DNA from: Planctomycetota bacterium
GTDB taxonomy: Bacteria > Planctomycetota > Planctomycetia > Pirellulales > Pirellulaceae
Direction of reading: 5' to 3'
Length of the DNA stretch: 64,000 nt
Assembly (NCBI GenBank): GCA_016872775.1
Contig: VGZA01000013.1
Span: 49,486 to 113,485, forward strand
Positions 36,543-46,017 of the stretch are shown here, one piece after another. Within the stretch, counting starts at the first letter, position 1; each line of letters starts with the position of its first letter. The notes beneath the pieces are model-generated. The model worked only from the letters and a program-made list of their open reading frames with translations. It searched no databases and was not told the origin of the DNA. The translations under genes and the position numbers were made by a program.

Positions 36543-39500
36543 TCAGCCCGCGCGCGCTTGCCAGGCCGGTCTGTCGGAATCATCCGCGACGACGGACAGT
36601 CGACGATCGCCGCCCGCGCCGATCGCGGTGCCGGTTGGCAGCGTTCGCACCCGGATCTCCTGCTGCGGAAACGCCAGTTCGATCCCTGCCGCCTTGAACT
36701 CTCGAGCGATCTCGCAATGCAATTCATGACGCAGTTGGGCGTAAACATCGCGCGTCGCCAGAAACACCTGCAGCGAAAACAAATAGGTACTTGCCGCGAA
36801 CTCGTCGAGCATCGCCAGGGGACGAGGTTCCTTGAGTACCAGGTTGTTGCGCGAAGCGACGTCGAGCAGCAGTTGGCGCACGCGATCGGGATCGGATTCG
36901 AACGGCACATTGACGCGAATTGTCATCCGGGAAACGGTGTTGCTCAGCGTCCAGTTCATGATTCGCCCGGTCATGAATTCCCGGTTGGGGATCACTAACT
37001 CCCGCATATCGGCGTCGGTAATGGTCGTTGCGCGCATCTGAATCCTGGTCACCGATCCGGTATTGTCGCCGATCGTCACGATATCACCGAGTCGTACGGG
37101 GCGTTCGAACAGCAAAATCAGTCCGGAGACAAAATTGGCGAAAATCTCCTGGAGGCCGAATCCCAGACCGACGCTGATCGCGGCCACCAGCCATTGCACT
37201 TTCGACCAGCCGATCCCGACGGCGCCGAACGACAGGATGATGCCTGTCGCGGTGATCAGGTATCGGCAGACTCGAGTCATTGCGTAGCGAGCGCCGGGAT
37301 CGAGCGGCAGTCGCCGCAGAACGGTGAATTCGAGCAGACTGGGAAGGTTGCGACTGGAAGCCAGCGTCAGCGACGCGATCAACGCCGCCAGCAGCAGGTC
37401 GGCAAGCGTCACCGTCGTGGAGATTGTCGTCGGCACGTTGCCAACTCCACTGGCAAGCCGCGTCGACTCGACCACCCAGAGTTCGACGCGGCGCAACGCG
37501 CCCAGTGCGGGCAGTACGTTCACCCAAATGAACCACACCCCGACCATCAGCACCGCCGAAAGGCCGATCTGCAGCGATTGCCGGGTCTGCTTGCTGATGT
37601 CGGCTAACGAAACGGTTCGATGGGGTCCGTTGTTCACGACGGCATTCGCTGGGGCAGTAACTCGACGTTCGCGCGCGGTGCGGATCGCCATTTCCCGATG
37701 GGAGATCAGCACCCAGCGCAACAGAATGCCATGTACGACCAGCGTTCCCCCGAGCAGCCAGAGCGACGCCAGAAAGCGCCACGCGAGTTCCAGCGCGGTG
37801 AAGTAGTATCCGGCGCAGGCCAGCGCCGCGAGCGAGAGGGGCAGGGCGAGTCCCATCAAGTGCCAGGCTTGTTTCATGCGGCTGAACCAAGTCTCCGGTG
37901 CCAGCACGTAGGTGGCTTCAAATAATCCCCGGCGTGGACGCAGCATCTGGTGCATGCAGCCAGTGAGGCCGAGCACGATCACGATGAAGGCGCCGCGGCC
38001 CAGCGAGTTCTTGATCCACTCACTCGACTGATGCTCCGTCGCCGCCACAACAAAAATCATCGGCAGACCGAGAAGCAGAAATCTTCGCAAGGCACGACGT
38101 ACCAGTTGCAGACTGGGAACCGGCCAACCGAAGTGGCTCTCACCGAGCCCCGACTTGCGGCAAACCAGGCAGAAATACTCCACGGTGCCCTCGATCCAGG
38201 CCACCGCAAGCAGACCATGCCCGAGCGCTCGGGCATATTCTGATTCGTGTTCCGTGGTGGCAAGACAGCAGCCGACAGTCCCCAGGAGTATGGGCCAAGC
38301 CAGCGCCAACAGCGCGGAGAGCAGTGTGGCTCTCAAGGTAATCAGCATCGATGTCGAATTGCTGCGCGAGGCCTGCTCGCCCAAATGCGTGAGCCGATTC
38401 AGCAGTCGACGACGAAAGCCGAGCAGCGAGATCGCCATGGAGAGCGAGAGTGTGACCAGCACGGAGTGCGCCTGGGCCTGCTGGACCAGGGTCTCGAAGC
38501 CCTCCTGTAACGCGGACGGCGCCGAAAGCCATTCGAGTGCGGGCAGGATCGCTCGGATTTGTCCTCGATTGAACACCACACTGCTGCGGATCCAGAGGAT
38601 CCGTTCATCGCAGTATTTGGCGGCATCGGTCGCCGTAGTAACCATCTGTCTTTCGCGCACATCAAGTTCGACCAGCTTTTCCAGGTAGCTGCTGGTATCG
38701 GCGATCAATGAATCGGTCAGCGTTCGTTGAGCTTCCAGGACCGCTCTCACCTCTGCCTTAAGGTACTGCAATTCGCCCTGCTCCATCGACGCGGCGAAGC
38801 TCTCGGCGATCTCCTTGGCCTGGGCATCCAGTGTCGCCAGTCCATTGCGATGCTCCTCGCTCTCGATCAGCTCCAGATAGGCGTTTGAGATCTCCACGGA
38901 GCGCGAGTTCATGCGTTTGTGGTACTGGCTGACATCAGGCAGATCGTCGCGTTGCTTCCGCAGCAGCAATCCGATCGCCTCGGTTGAACCGGCGGTCTCG
39001 ATTCTCTTCTTGACCTTCTTTACCTGCTCCTCGAGGTTCAGAACCTTCCGGTCAACATTTTCAAACTCGCGCGCGACGAGCTCGATCTTGCGCGCCAGGT
39101 GCTGGCGTTGCAGGGCAAGCACCGAGTTTGTATCGGCGATACGACGCACGGCCAGATGCGACTGGGCCGCGGCGCGCTTTGCTTCCAATCCTTGTTTCTC
39201 CGCCTCCCGGCGCCGACGGTCATTGACGATATTACGCAGCGTCGCGACGTGCGATTCGGCTTCCGCCACACGCCTCGCGGCGCGATCGCGCTGCACCGAC
39301 AGCAGTTCATTGGCGACCTCATAGTATTGAGACTCCTGCTGGCAGGCGGTCAGATCGGCCTGGATAGCGCGGCGGCGCGCTTCCAACAGCCAGCGACCCG
39401 CGGATGCCAGATCGATCGACTCGTCGCTCGCCGGCTTCGCTTCCAGCAGCTTTTCAAGCTCCTGGAGCTGCATCTTCGCAGATTCGGCCAGTTTCGGGAT

Positions 39501-40031
39501 TTCCAAACGCCGGTCCGCCCGCTTTTTCGGTTCGTCTTGAATCTGCTGCAGCGTCTTCTGGGCGTCGGCCAACCCCGTCTCCGCCTTGGAAAGCGTCTGC
39601 TGGGCTACGTTGAGCGGTACGTCGTCCGCGACCGCCGTCTCCGCGTTCGGCGTCGGCGGCGCCGATAATTCGCTTTTGACGTTCCGCAGCATCTCCGGTG
39701 CTTCACGTGCCCACCGGCTGTATTGCTCCGCTCGAACTGACGACTCGCCGGCGGCTTTAAGTTGATCCAAGGTCTTGGCGTAAAGATCCGCCAGCTTGCC
39801 GCGCTGCGCCGCATCCACTTCTTTGGATTCTTCCAGCTTCTTCGTCCGCAATTGCACCGCTTCGATCGTCAGCTCGGCGAAAAGTGAGGGAGTCAAAGCG
39901 TCGAGCGATTTGACCTTGTCGTCGATCGCAAGGACCGAACCGCCAGACAGTGCAGGCGCCAATGCAACGCCCAGCAGAATCGCCCAGGCCAGCCCTGCGA
40001 CGCGCCACTTCGGGACGGCGAATGCGGCCAT
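36543..40031 (-). CDS. large MscS-family mechanosensitive channel (MscK/KefA-like)
   Basis: An 1162-residue protein with signal peptide (AGLAWAILLGVALAPALSGG) and a long N-terminal periplasmic domain with heavy coiled-coil content (about residues 90-510: many E/K/R/A heptads), then about ten transmembrane helices and a C-terminal MscS module. The pore and beta-domain signature is clear: ISVGLGFGLQEIFANFVSGLILLFERPVRLGDIVTIGDNTGSV, then ATTITDADMRELVIPNREF. Channels of this group open when the membrane is stretched and release solutes. ATG 40031 is preferred for its signal peptide; the frame extends to 40157. Antisense-overlapping frames are shadows. Confidence 0.9.
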   Translation of the reverse strand: MAAFAVPKWRVAGLAWAILLGVALAPALSGGSVLAIDDKVKSLDALTPSLFAELTIEAVQLRTKKLEESKEVDAAQRGKLADLYAKTLDQLKAAGESSVRAEQYSRWAREAPEMLRNVKSELSAPPTPNAETAVADDVPLNVAQQTLSKAETGLADAQKTLQQIQDEPKKRADRRLEIPKLAESAKMQLQELEKLLEAKPASDESIDLASAGRWLLEARRRAIQADLTACQQESQYYEVANELLSVQRDRAARRVAEAESHVATLRNIVNDRRRREAEKQGLEAKRAAAQSHLAVRRIADTNSVLALQRQHLARKIELVAREFENVDRKVLNLEEQVKKVKKRIETAGSTEAIGLLLRKQRDDLPDVSQYHKRMNSRSVEISNAYLELIESEEHRNGLATLDAQAKEIAESFAASMEQGELQYLKAEVRAVLEAQRTLTDSLIADTSSYLEKLVELDVRERQMVTTATDAAKYCDERILWIRSSVVFNRGQIRAILPALEWLSAPSALQEGFETLVQQAQAHSVLVTLSLSMAISLLGFRRRLLNRLTHLGEQASRSNSTSMLITLRATLLSALLALAWPILLGTVGCCLATTEHESEYARALGHGLLAVAWIEGTVEYFCLVCRKSGLGESHFGWPVPSLQLVRRALRRFLLLGLPMIFVVAATEHQSSEWIKNSLGRGAFIVIVLGLTGCMHQMLRPRRGLFEATYVLAPETWFSRMKQAWHLMGLALPLSLAALACAGYYFTALELAWRFLASLWLLGGTLVVHGILLRWVLISHREMAIRTARERRVTAPANAVVNNGPHRTVSLADISKQTRQSLQIGLSAVLMVGVWFIWVNVLPALGALRRVELWVVESTRLASGVGNVPTTISTTVTLADLLLAALIASLTLASSRNLPSLLEFTVLRRLPLDPGARYAMTRVCRYLITATGIILSFGAVGIGWSKVQWLVAAISVGLGFGLQEIFANFVSGLILLFERPVRLGDIVTIGDNTGSVTRIQMRATTITDADMRELVIPNREFMTGRIMNWTLSNTVSRMTIRVNVPFESDPDRVRQLLLDVASRNNLVLKEPRPLAMLDEFAASTYLFSLQVFLATRDVYAQLRHELHCEIAREFKAAGIELAFPQQEIRVRTLPTGTAIGAGGDRRLSVVADDSDRPAWQARAG

Positions 40032-40220
40032 CCGACCGCGGGCCGGCACGATCGCCGAGGTTCTTGTCGGCACCGTAGCTCGACTACGGCGCGCAATCGG
40101 GGCCCAGCGGCTTGCATGGAAACGTGACACGGGCATCCAGTCGCGAAACTCAGACATTAGATGGCATGAATATGGGCCGGAATCATAGCGACGATGACCC
40201 GTTGGCTCCAGGTCGTTATC

Positions 40221-42434
40221 CTACGATCGAATCGAGACCCGGCACCCGACTTGCTGGTCGAGTCGCCTTACCGTGCCGATCCGCGCCACGGTCGTGGCAA
40301 ATTCGTGGGCGCAGCGTTCGATGAAAGCGTCCACCCGGTCCGGGGTGACTCCAAGCAACAGTCCGCCACAAGTCTGCGGGTCAAACAGAGCCACGTATTC
40401 GGGGCGGCGTCGATCGGCCTCCGAGGCTCGAATCTCCTCCTCCGCCGCGCGATTCGCGGGGGCAAGCGTACTCTGAATGCCATCACCAACGCAGCTCGCA
40501 ACGCCATGCAGTAGCGGCAGCGACGACAACGTAATCTCCGCCGCCAGGCCGCTGGCGCGTAACATCTCCAGCAGATGACCAGCCAGTCCAAATCCGGTCA
40601 CGTCCGTCAATCCGGAAACGGCGAATTCCCCGGTAAGGGTGGCCGGCCCCTGGTTGCTCGACAGCATCGCATCGACCAAGCCCGACATCCATGCCGCACG
40701 GCACGCGGCGCGTTGGTGAGCGGCAAGCAGGATTCCACTTCCCAACGGCTTGGTCAAGAGCAGGCAATCTCCCTCCTTTAATTGACCCTTGGTGCGCCCT
40801 TGCCCGACACTCCCCAACATGGTGAACCCCAGCGTAAGCGCCGGCCCCTCGATCGTGTGCCCGCCGACGAGCGTGGCGCCCATCCTTCGCAACTCGCGCA
40901 AACTGCCGGCAAGCATCTGATAGAGCAGTTCCTCCTGTTTGACAGCGGGTCCCGTGGGAATCGTGGCCATTGCAAGGGCAGCGATCGGCGTCGCACCCAT
41001 GGCGAACAAGTCGCTGGCCGCATGCTGTGTCGCAATCCGCCCCAACAGATACGGATCATCCAACGGTGCGGCGAAAAAGTCGACGGTCACGGCAATCGAC
41101 GTGGGGTCGACGCTGCGGATGATTGCCGCGTCGTCGGGCCGTTCGAGTCCCAGTTCGACCTGCGGGTGCGACGGAACCTCCAGCCTGTTTAAGACTCGGC
41201 CCAGCACCGATCCGGCAACTTTTCCGCCGCACCCGGCGCAGCGCATGGTCGGCGCACTGTCCGCGGGAGCCGACGAGCCGTTCATTTCGGCAGGTTGGTA
41301 ATCCTGATACATCCTCATGAACCTGCTGTCGATGCGATCTTTGTGCCGCCAAACCCATTCCCCGGCGAACGACCATCCTCGGTATTCGCCGATTCCTGCC
41401 CAGTCCCCCGTGTTCAGCAGTCGCAGAAAATCGCGTTGAGGAACGTACTCTTCCATCGGCGTGGAGGTCACCGCATGCAGCAAGTTGCGCCAAAGTATCG
41501 GTCCTTCCCGGACTGCGTAGACACCGGCCTTGGGAATCGACTCTCCATCGATCGACGCTGAATCGCCAACGACAAAAATGTGATCATCGTCCACCGATTG
41601 CAGCGTGCGCCGCACCCGCAAAAATCCGCGCGGGTCGCGCGACAGTCCCAGTCGCTCGAGCAGATCCGGAGGACGTGCGTCCGTCGCCCAGATCACTAGA
41701 TCCGCCGGCAGTTGTTCGCCGTTATGCAAGCGGCAGGCGTCATCGCCCACTTCCAGGACGCGCAATTTCGTCCGCACGGTAATCGACCGGCTCTGAAACA
41801 GGCGCTCGATTCTCGCGACGGTCCCCGCGGCAAGCCCGTTGCCGATACGGTCGGCTGCCGTCACGATCGTCCCTTCGATCGGCAAGCCCGGAAACCAGCG
41901 CTGACAGGCGGCTGGCAAGCACATCGCCACTTCGCAACCGCCCGCGCCCGCGCCCACAACAACCCATCGCAATTTCTGAGCCCCACTCCGCATGACATGC
42001 GTGCAGCGAGCACGCAATCTTTCCAGAAACGTCTGCATTGGCTTAATCGGCAACAAGGCTTCGCCACGGTATGCGAGCCCCGCGTCACTGGGCGTCGAAC
42101 CGATGCCGATCGAGAGCAGGTCAAACGCGAGCGCTGGACGGGAAGCAAATTGAATCATGCGGTTGACGCGATCCAACCCCACAACGCTGTCCAGCACAAG
42201 CCGGGCTCGTGCCGCGGCGCATAAACGCACAAGATCAATCTCGAACTGCTCCGGTTCGTACTGGCCCGCCAGCACACCCGGAAGCATCCCCGAATAAGTC
42301 GCAATCGGAAAATTCGAGACACACGTCAACGAAGCCCCAGGCAGTGCCCCCATTCGCCACATGCGCAGAATGTGCGCATTTGTGTGACCAACTCCCAATA
42401 GCACGATGTCTGTTCGCGGCAGCGTAAACTCCAT
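40221..42434 (-). CDS. selD: fused FAD-dependent oxidoreductase and selenide, water dikinase
   Basis: A 737-residue fusion. The N-terminal part (about residues 1-375) is an NADH-dehydrogenase-II/pyridine-nucleotide-disulfide-type flavoprotein: an FAD Rossmann start (DIVLLGVGHTNAHIL), a second fold (WVVVGAGAGGCEVAM), and VFVVGDSASI-like GD motif. The C-terminal part (about 395-737) is SelD, which makes selenophosphate from selenide and ATP: MRCAGCGGKV carries the catalytic Cys (402) and Lys (405), and DPQTCGGLLLGV is present. This bifunctional form is known from several bacteria. Presence of SelD implies use of selenium (selenocysteine or 2-selenouridine tRNA); the partner genes are not in the window. 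Start at ATG 42434. Confidence 0.9.
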   Translation of the reverse strand: MEFTLPRTDIVLLGVGHTNAHILRMWRMGALPGASLTCVSNFPIATYSGMLPGVLAGQYEPEQFEIDLVRLCAAARARLVLDSVVGLDRVNRMIQFASRPALAFDLLSIGIGSTPSDAGLAYRGEALLPIKPMQTFLERLRARCTHVMRSGAQKLRWVVVGAGAGGCEVAMCLPAACQRWFPGLPIEGTIVTAADRIGNGLAAGTVARIERLFQSRSITVRTKLRVLEVGDDACRLHNGEQLPADLVIWATDARPPDLLERLGLSRDPRGFLRVRRTLQSVDDDHIFVVGDSASIDGESIPKAGVYAVREGPILWRNLLHAVTSTPMEEYVPQRDFLRLLNTGDWAGIGEYRGWSFAGEWVWRHKDRIDSRFMRMYQDYQPAEMNGSSAPADSAPTMRCAGCGGKVAGSVLGRVLNRLEVPSHPQVELGLERPDDAAIIRSVDPTSIAVTVDFFAAPLDDPYLLGRIATQHAASDLFAMGATPIAALAMATIPTGPAVKQEELLYQMLAGSLRELRRMGATLVGGHTIEGPALTLGFTMLGSVGQGRTKGQLKEGDCLLLTKPLGSGILLAAHQRAACRAAWMSGLVDAMLSSNQGPATLTGEFAVSGLTDVTGFGLAGHLLEMLRASGLAAEITLSSLPLLHGVASCVGDGIQSTLAPANRAAEEEIRASEADRRRPEYVALFDPQTCGGLLLGVTPDRVDAFIERCAHEFATTVARIGTVRRLDQQVGCRVSIRS

Positions 42435-42439
42435 GGACC

Positions 42440-42856
42440 CTACATCATACCCGATCGCCGCTCGAAGTGGCACACGAACGTCTGGCACCACAAAGGTGGC
42501 ACTGGCAGTCCGCCGGAAAAAACTCCACTTTGCAAAGAAGCTCCGACGCGGACCGCCAGTGCTGCTTCGCGAACAGGCACCGGCATCAACCTGATCGCTC
42601 AACTCGCAGCCGTCACGCAGTTCGCACCGGCGGTCCGTTGGCCGAGGTCATTCTTGCACTGACGCCGATGCCGGCGGACGCCGGTGGCACACGAAAGTGC
42701 AGCGTCGCGAACGGGCTGCCAAAGGTGCATCGGCATCGACCTGATCTCTCGAATCGCAGCCGTCACGCGGTTCGCACTGGCGGTCCGCCGGCCGAGGTCA
42801 TTCTCGAACTGACGCCGATGCCGGCGGACTGCCAGTGGCACACGAGCGGCTGGCAA
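42440..42856. repeat. gap with ~150-bp-period imperfect direct repeats
   Basis: Two similar blocks of about 90 bases at 42605-42694 and 42755-42845 (both start CGCAGCCGTCACGC and end TGGCACACGA), plus a degenerate third upstream (42465-42545 region, with GGCACACGA and GGCAGTCCGCCGG). Interrupted palindromes such as TGCCAGTGGCA sit in the units. Open frames crossing it read the repeat and are not genes. Confidence 0.65.
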
Positions 42857-43177
42857 TCATGTCGCCTGGCGTCCCAGCACGAGCGGCAAATAGAGGGAGC
42901 ACTTCGGGCAGGCTCGAAACGCCTTCGAAACCAGGGTTTGGCATCGCGGGCAGGACTTCGTACGCGGCGATTGCGGTGGCCCGTGAGTATCCGATGCAGC
43001 CGGAGTAGACGGTCCTTCCGCCGTGCCCAGTATCGCCATGATCGAGGTATCGGAGATCAATTCACGCTCCGGTACTTTCACCTTGACTTTGCAATGAGGA
43101 CAAATACCTTCCCGACCCGCGTATTTTTCCTTGACTTTCAAGTCGTGGCCATTTTCACAGGTAACACGAATTGCCAT
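42857..43177 (-). CDS. small zinc-ribbon protein
   Basis: A 106-residue protein with two metal-ribbon-like parts: CENGHDLKVKEKYAGREGICPHCKVKVKVP (a CxxGH...CPHC arrangement) at residues 6-36 and CPRCQTLVSKAFRACPKC near the C-terminus (about 78-95), separated by a Ser/Pro-rich linker. It would bind one or two Zn ions. ATG 43177 has GAGGAG upstream and a frame from 43219 adds a Lys-rich tail that is probably noncoding. No function is known; it is likely cytoplasmic. Confidence 0.72.
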   Translation of the reverse strand: MAIRVTCENGHDLKVKEKYAGREGICPHCKVKVKVPERELISDTSIMAILGTAEGPSTPAASDTHGPPQSPRTKSCPRCQTLVSKAFRACPKCSLYLPLVLGRQAT

Positions 43178-43749
43178 GCTTTTTCTCCTCTTCCATTTCT
43201 CTCCGAACAAATATCGCATCGCTTCTCAGCATCTCTTCTTCATCGTCCAGTTTTATTATCGACCGGCCAAGATGCCATACTTGTCGTCCCGTGCAGGGTA
43301 CCGACCCATCAAACTCGCTCCAGGTTCGCCGTTTCTACTCAAAAATAGAGATCTTGACGATCACGAAACTTGAGCAAGCCCTCTGCTATTCGATTGCCGC
43401 TCGGTATTATTGGTAAACGCATTCCACTGACAACCGTGGTCGTCAGACATTCCTAACATATTATCGTCATAAGTATTAACCCCAGGTGATCGATCAAAGT
43501 TGCGTGCTGCGTATCACGGGCGAAGGAATGCACACTTCTTGATCACTCGAACCTGTACCATGGCAAGGCTTTGCGCACTCGAACGATTTTTTGTGCATTT
43601 GGCAGCGCGCTTCTGTGCTCGCAGGGGTTCTTGATTAGAAACCGAGATTGACCTGAAGGGGGGAAACTGCGAATCTTGCCGCGCGATCAATCCTGACGTC
43701 GGCCATCGTGGCACAGGTGCGGCGCGGATCTCAACTCGGAGGTGCATGC
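43178..43749. other. divergent gap without recognised genes
   Basis: About 570 bases, AT-richer than the surroundings, between a minus-strand and a plus-strand gene. It should hold both promoters, but no clear -35/-10 pair was found. Open frames here are short and unsupported. Confidence 0.5.
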
Positions 43750-45708
43750 ATGGATGCAGCCAGCCAACGGCGCCTTGTGACAAGCATGTTACTGATCTTC
43801 CTGCTCGGTCGCGCAGCGACTGCCCCGGCGCAACAGGCGGTTCCGATCCCACTGCGCCCCGTGACAATGGTCGAGCACGACGCACCCGTCGACAATTACG
43901 AGCCGACGGCTTTGCCCCAGCGATTCGAGAGGGCGGCACCCGCCGTTGCGCTGGAAGCGCCCGCACAGCAACGGGAGCGGTTTCCGGTCCGGAGAACCGC
44001 TTGGGAGTCCAACGAGGAAACCTCGGCTGCGCAACCGCCGAACCGAATCGACGCGCTGCAGGTCTACCGGCAATCATTGGAAGCGGCATCGCCGGATTCG
44101 GCTGCGCTGCGTCCAATGTCGCTGCTCCAGGCCATCGGCAAGAGTACCGATCGGGCCGCGCAACTCGCCATTGTACGCCAGTACTGGATCGTGGCGACCG
44201 CCGAATCGGCCAACCGCTGGACCAGTGCGAATCGACTGCTGTTGCAATCGTTACCTCAACCGCAGGATCAGCGGGACCAGCATGCACTTGTGGCCGCGAT
44301 TGCATCCACAACTGCGCGCAGCGCGGAACTGGAAGTCGCCTCCCTCAACGCCAGGCAGAAACTTCTGGAAGAGGCAAGATTGAGCGGCGACCTTGTTTTC
44401 CATGCCAGTGATTTGCCGATCGTTGGCCAGTATCAGGCCAACTTTGGGGCCATCTTCGCGCAGCGCTCGGCTCCACCGCGCGTCGTTCACCTTGCCCGCC
44501 TGCTTCCGATCCAGCAGCGGATCGTCAGTCAACGTGCTGAGGCCGTTCAGGCCGCCGAATGGGCATTGCAGGAGACCGTGCGGCGATACGAATCGGGACA
44601 AGCCGAATTGCACACCGTTCAAGAGGATCTTCGGCGTCTGGAAGTGGAGCGTACCGCCTTTCTCGGTGGTATTCGCGACTACAACAGTTCAATCGCGGAG
44701 TACTCCCTGAGCGTCGTTGGTAAATCGCATTCCAACGCCACGCTGGTTTCGACTTTGGTGCGCCGCGAATCCGCGTCCCCGGCCGCGCCAGGCGACACAC
44801 GCTCGTCCCCCAACGAGAGCAACGCACGGCGGCAATCCAGCGCGCCGGCCGATTCGCCGCGTTCCGCAAGTCGTGAACCGGCGCGACTCCGCTCCGCGCC
44901 GACCGGAGTGCAAACGCCCCATCGCATTTCCACGGCGCCTCGTTCCAATGCTCGTCCCTCCGGCAATAATTTACGGGACGATTCCGGAGAAGACGCTGCC
45001 GAACCGGCAAAGGAAATCGAACACGGAACACAAGGTGATGATCCGGAAGGCCCCAGGACCCAAGGAGGAGCCCTGCGGCGTGGCGCGCCGAGCCCGCGCG
45101 ATGATGAGGTTCAACCGGCGTCCGCCACTTCGCGTAACCGACGTTTGCAGTCGGTCGCGGAGCAATCCGGCGACACCTCGACGGGAACGCAGCTCGAAAG
45201 CGATGAGCACGGCGCTGCCGATCATGTCGGAAGCCCAGATCCGAAACAGCTGCCGCGCCGGATCATGGCATCCAATGAATCGAAGTCGATGTCGGTTGGT
45301 GAGTTGAATCAGGACGCAGACACGGACGGTTTGCGGGACGTGACCGACGCCAGCGAGGATTCAGAACAAACCGATGATGCCGCATCCATCGGACATGTAC
45401 GAACAACGGATCGATCGCGGCAGCGGACGCAACCGAAATCGCATGCCGGAGATTCGAGCGTCGCCCCACGCCGATCAAAATTCCGTGTGCCATTCCAACT
45501 GGATGCGCAGGATCTGGACAGGGACACCGAAGAGGGTCCCAGCCCGCAAGAAGCTGGCGCCACGCGGCAAGGCTCCCGCGCGAAGCCGGAGCTGCCCGCC
45601 GCCGACGAGAATCCACCTGCGACGGAGCCGCCTATTGTCTGTTCGATGCGGCACAGGTGGTATTCGCCGGCGCGATCAAGGGCGCTGGCGACACGCGATA
45701 CGTGTTGA
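43750..45708 (+). CDS. secreted coiled-coil protein with disordered C-terminal half
   Basis: A 652-residue protein starting with a signal (SMLLIFLLGRAATAPAQQ). Residues about 75-320 are helical with Gln/Ala/Glu-rich stretches ending in YNSSIAEYSLSVVGK, which resembles the end of TolC-type efflux proteins (weak). Residues about 330-620 are Ser/Arg/Asp/Pro-rich and probably disordered. Its last 25 or so residues read out of frame through a MATE transporter remnant (see 45627), so the stop at 45708 is probably not the original one. ATG 43750 has GGAGG upstream. Confidence 0.65.
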   Translation: MDAASQRRLVTSMLLIFLLGRAATAPAQQAVPIPLRPVTMVEHDAPVDNYEPTALPQRFERAAPAVALEAPAQQRERFPVRRTAWESNEETSAAQPPNRIDALQVYRQSLEAASPDSAALRPMSLLQAIGKSTDRAAQLAIVRQYWIVATAESANRWTSANRLLLQSLPQPQDQRDQHALVAAIASTTARSAELEVASLNARQKLLEEARLSGDLVFHASDLPIVGQYQANFGAIFAQRSAPPRVVHLARLLPIQQRIVSQRAEAVQAAEWALQETVRRYESGQAELHTVQEDLRRLEVERTAFLGGIRDYNSSIAEYSLSVVGKSHSNATLVSTLVRRESASPAAPGDTRSSPNESNARRQSSAPADSPRSASREPARLRSAPTGVQTPHRISTAPRSNARPSGNNLRDDSGEDAAEPAKEIEHGTQGDDPEGPRTQGGALRRGAPSPRDDEVQPASATSRNRRLQSVAEQSGDTSTGTQLESDEHGAADHVGSPDPKQLPRRIMASNESKSMSVGELNQDADTDGLRDVTDASEDSEQTDDAASIGHVRTTDRSRQRTQPKSHAGDSSVAPRRSKFRVPFQLDAQDLDRDTEEGPSPQEAGATRQGSRAKPELPAADENPPATEPPIVCSMRHRWYSPARSRALATRDTC

Positions 45709-45971
45709 TCGTGACGCTTTCGATCAGCGGGACCGCGATTGGGATCGGCAAGTTACTTCAGGGGCAGGCGGCAGATCCGTTACGCTGGTGGTGGTGGATC
45801 TGCGCTTTCTGGGTGCTGGCGCTGGCTGCGGCGTTCGGCTGGCGATTTGTGAACGGCCGGTGGAAACGGTTTCGGGTCATCGAACCGAACTGCGTCGCGC
45901 CAATGTCGGCGTTGCCGATACCGTTGTCGTGCTCCGCGCCGAACGAACTGTGCGTCGCCGATCGTTCATGA
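45627..45971 (+). pseudogene. remnant of a MATE-family transporter (C-terminal end)
   Basis: In the third frame, from AAYCLFDAAQVVFAGAIKGAGDTRYVL onward, the sequence matches the C-terminal part of MATE/NorM multidrug efflux proteins: the FDA...G.I.GAGDTR motif, then two hydrophobic helices (LIVTLSISGTAIGIG and WWICAFWVLALAAAF) and GRWKRFRVIE. No MATE N-terminus lies upstream; instead a different secreted protein runs into it. It is therefore a 3' fragment left by a deletion or rearrangement, with the upstream frame ending in it at 45708. Boundaries are approximate. Confidence 0.75.
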
Positions 45972-46017
45972 CCGATGGCGTCGCGTCGTGTTGAAGGCTC
46001 CCACAATCCGGATGGAA

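Noticed and set aside
42467..43348. 293-residue open frame through the repeats
   Set aside because: It reads the two repeat units and the antisense of the zinc-ribbon gene; repeat-derived text only.
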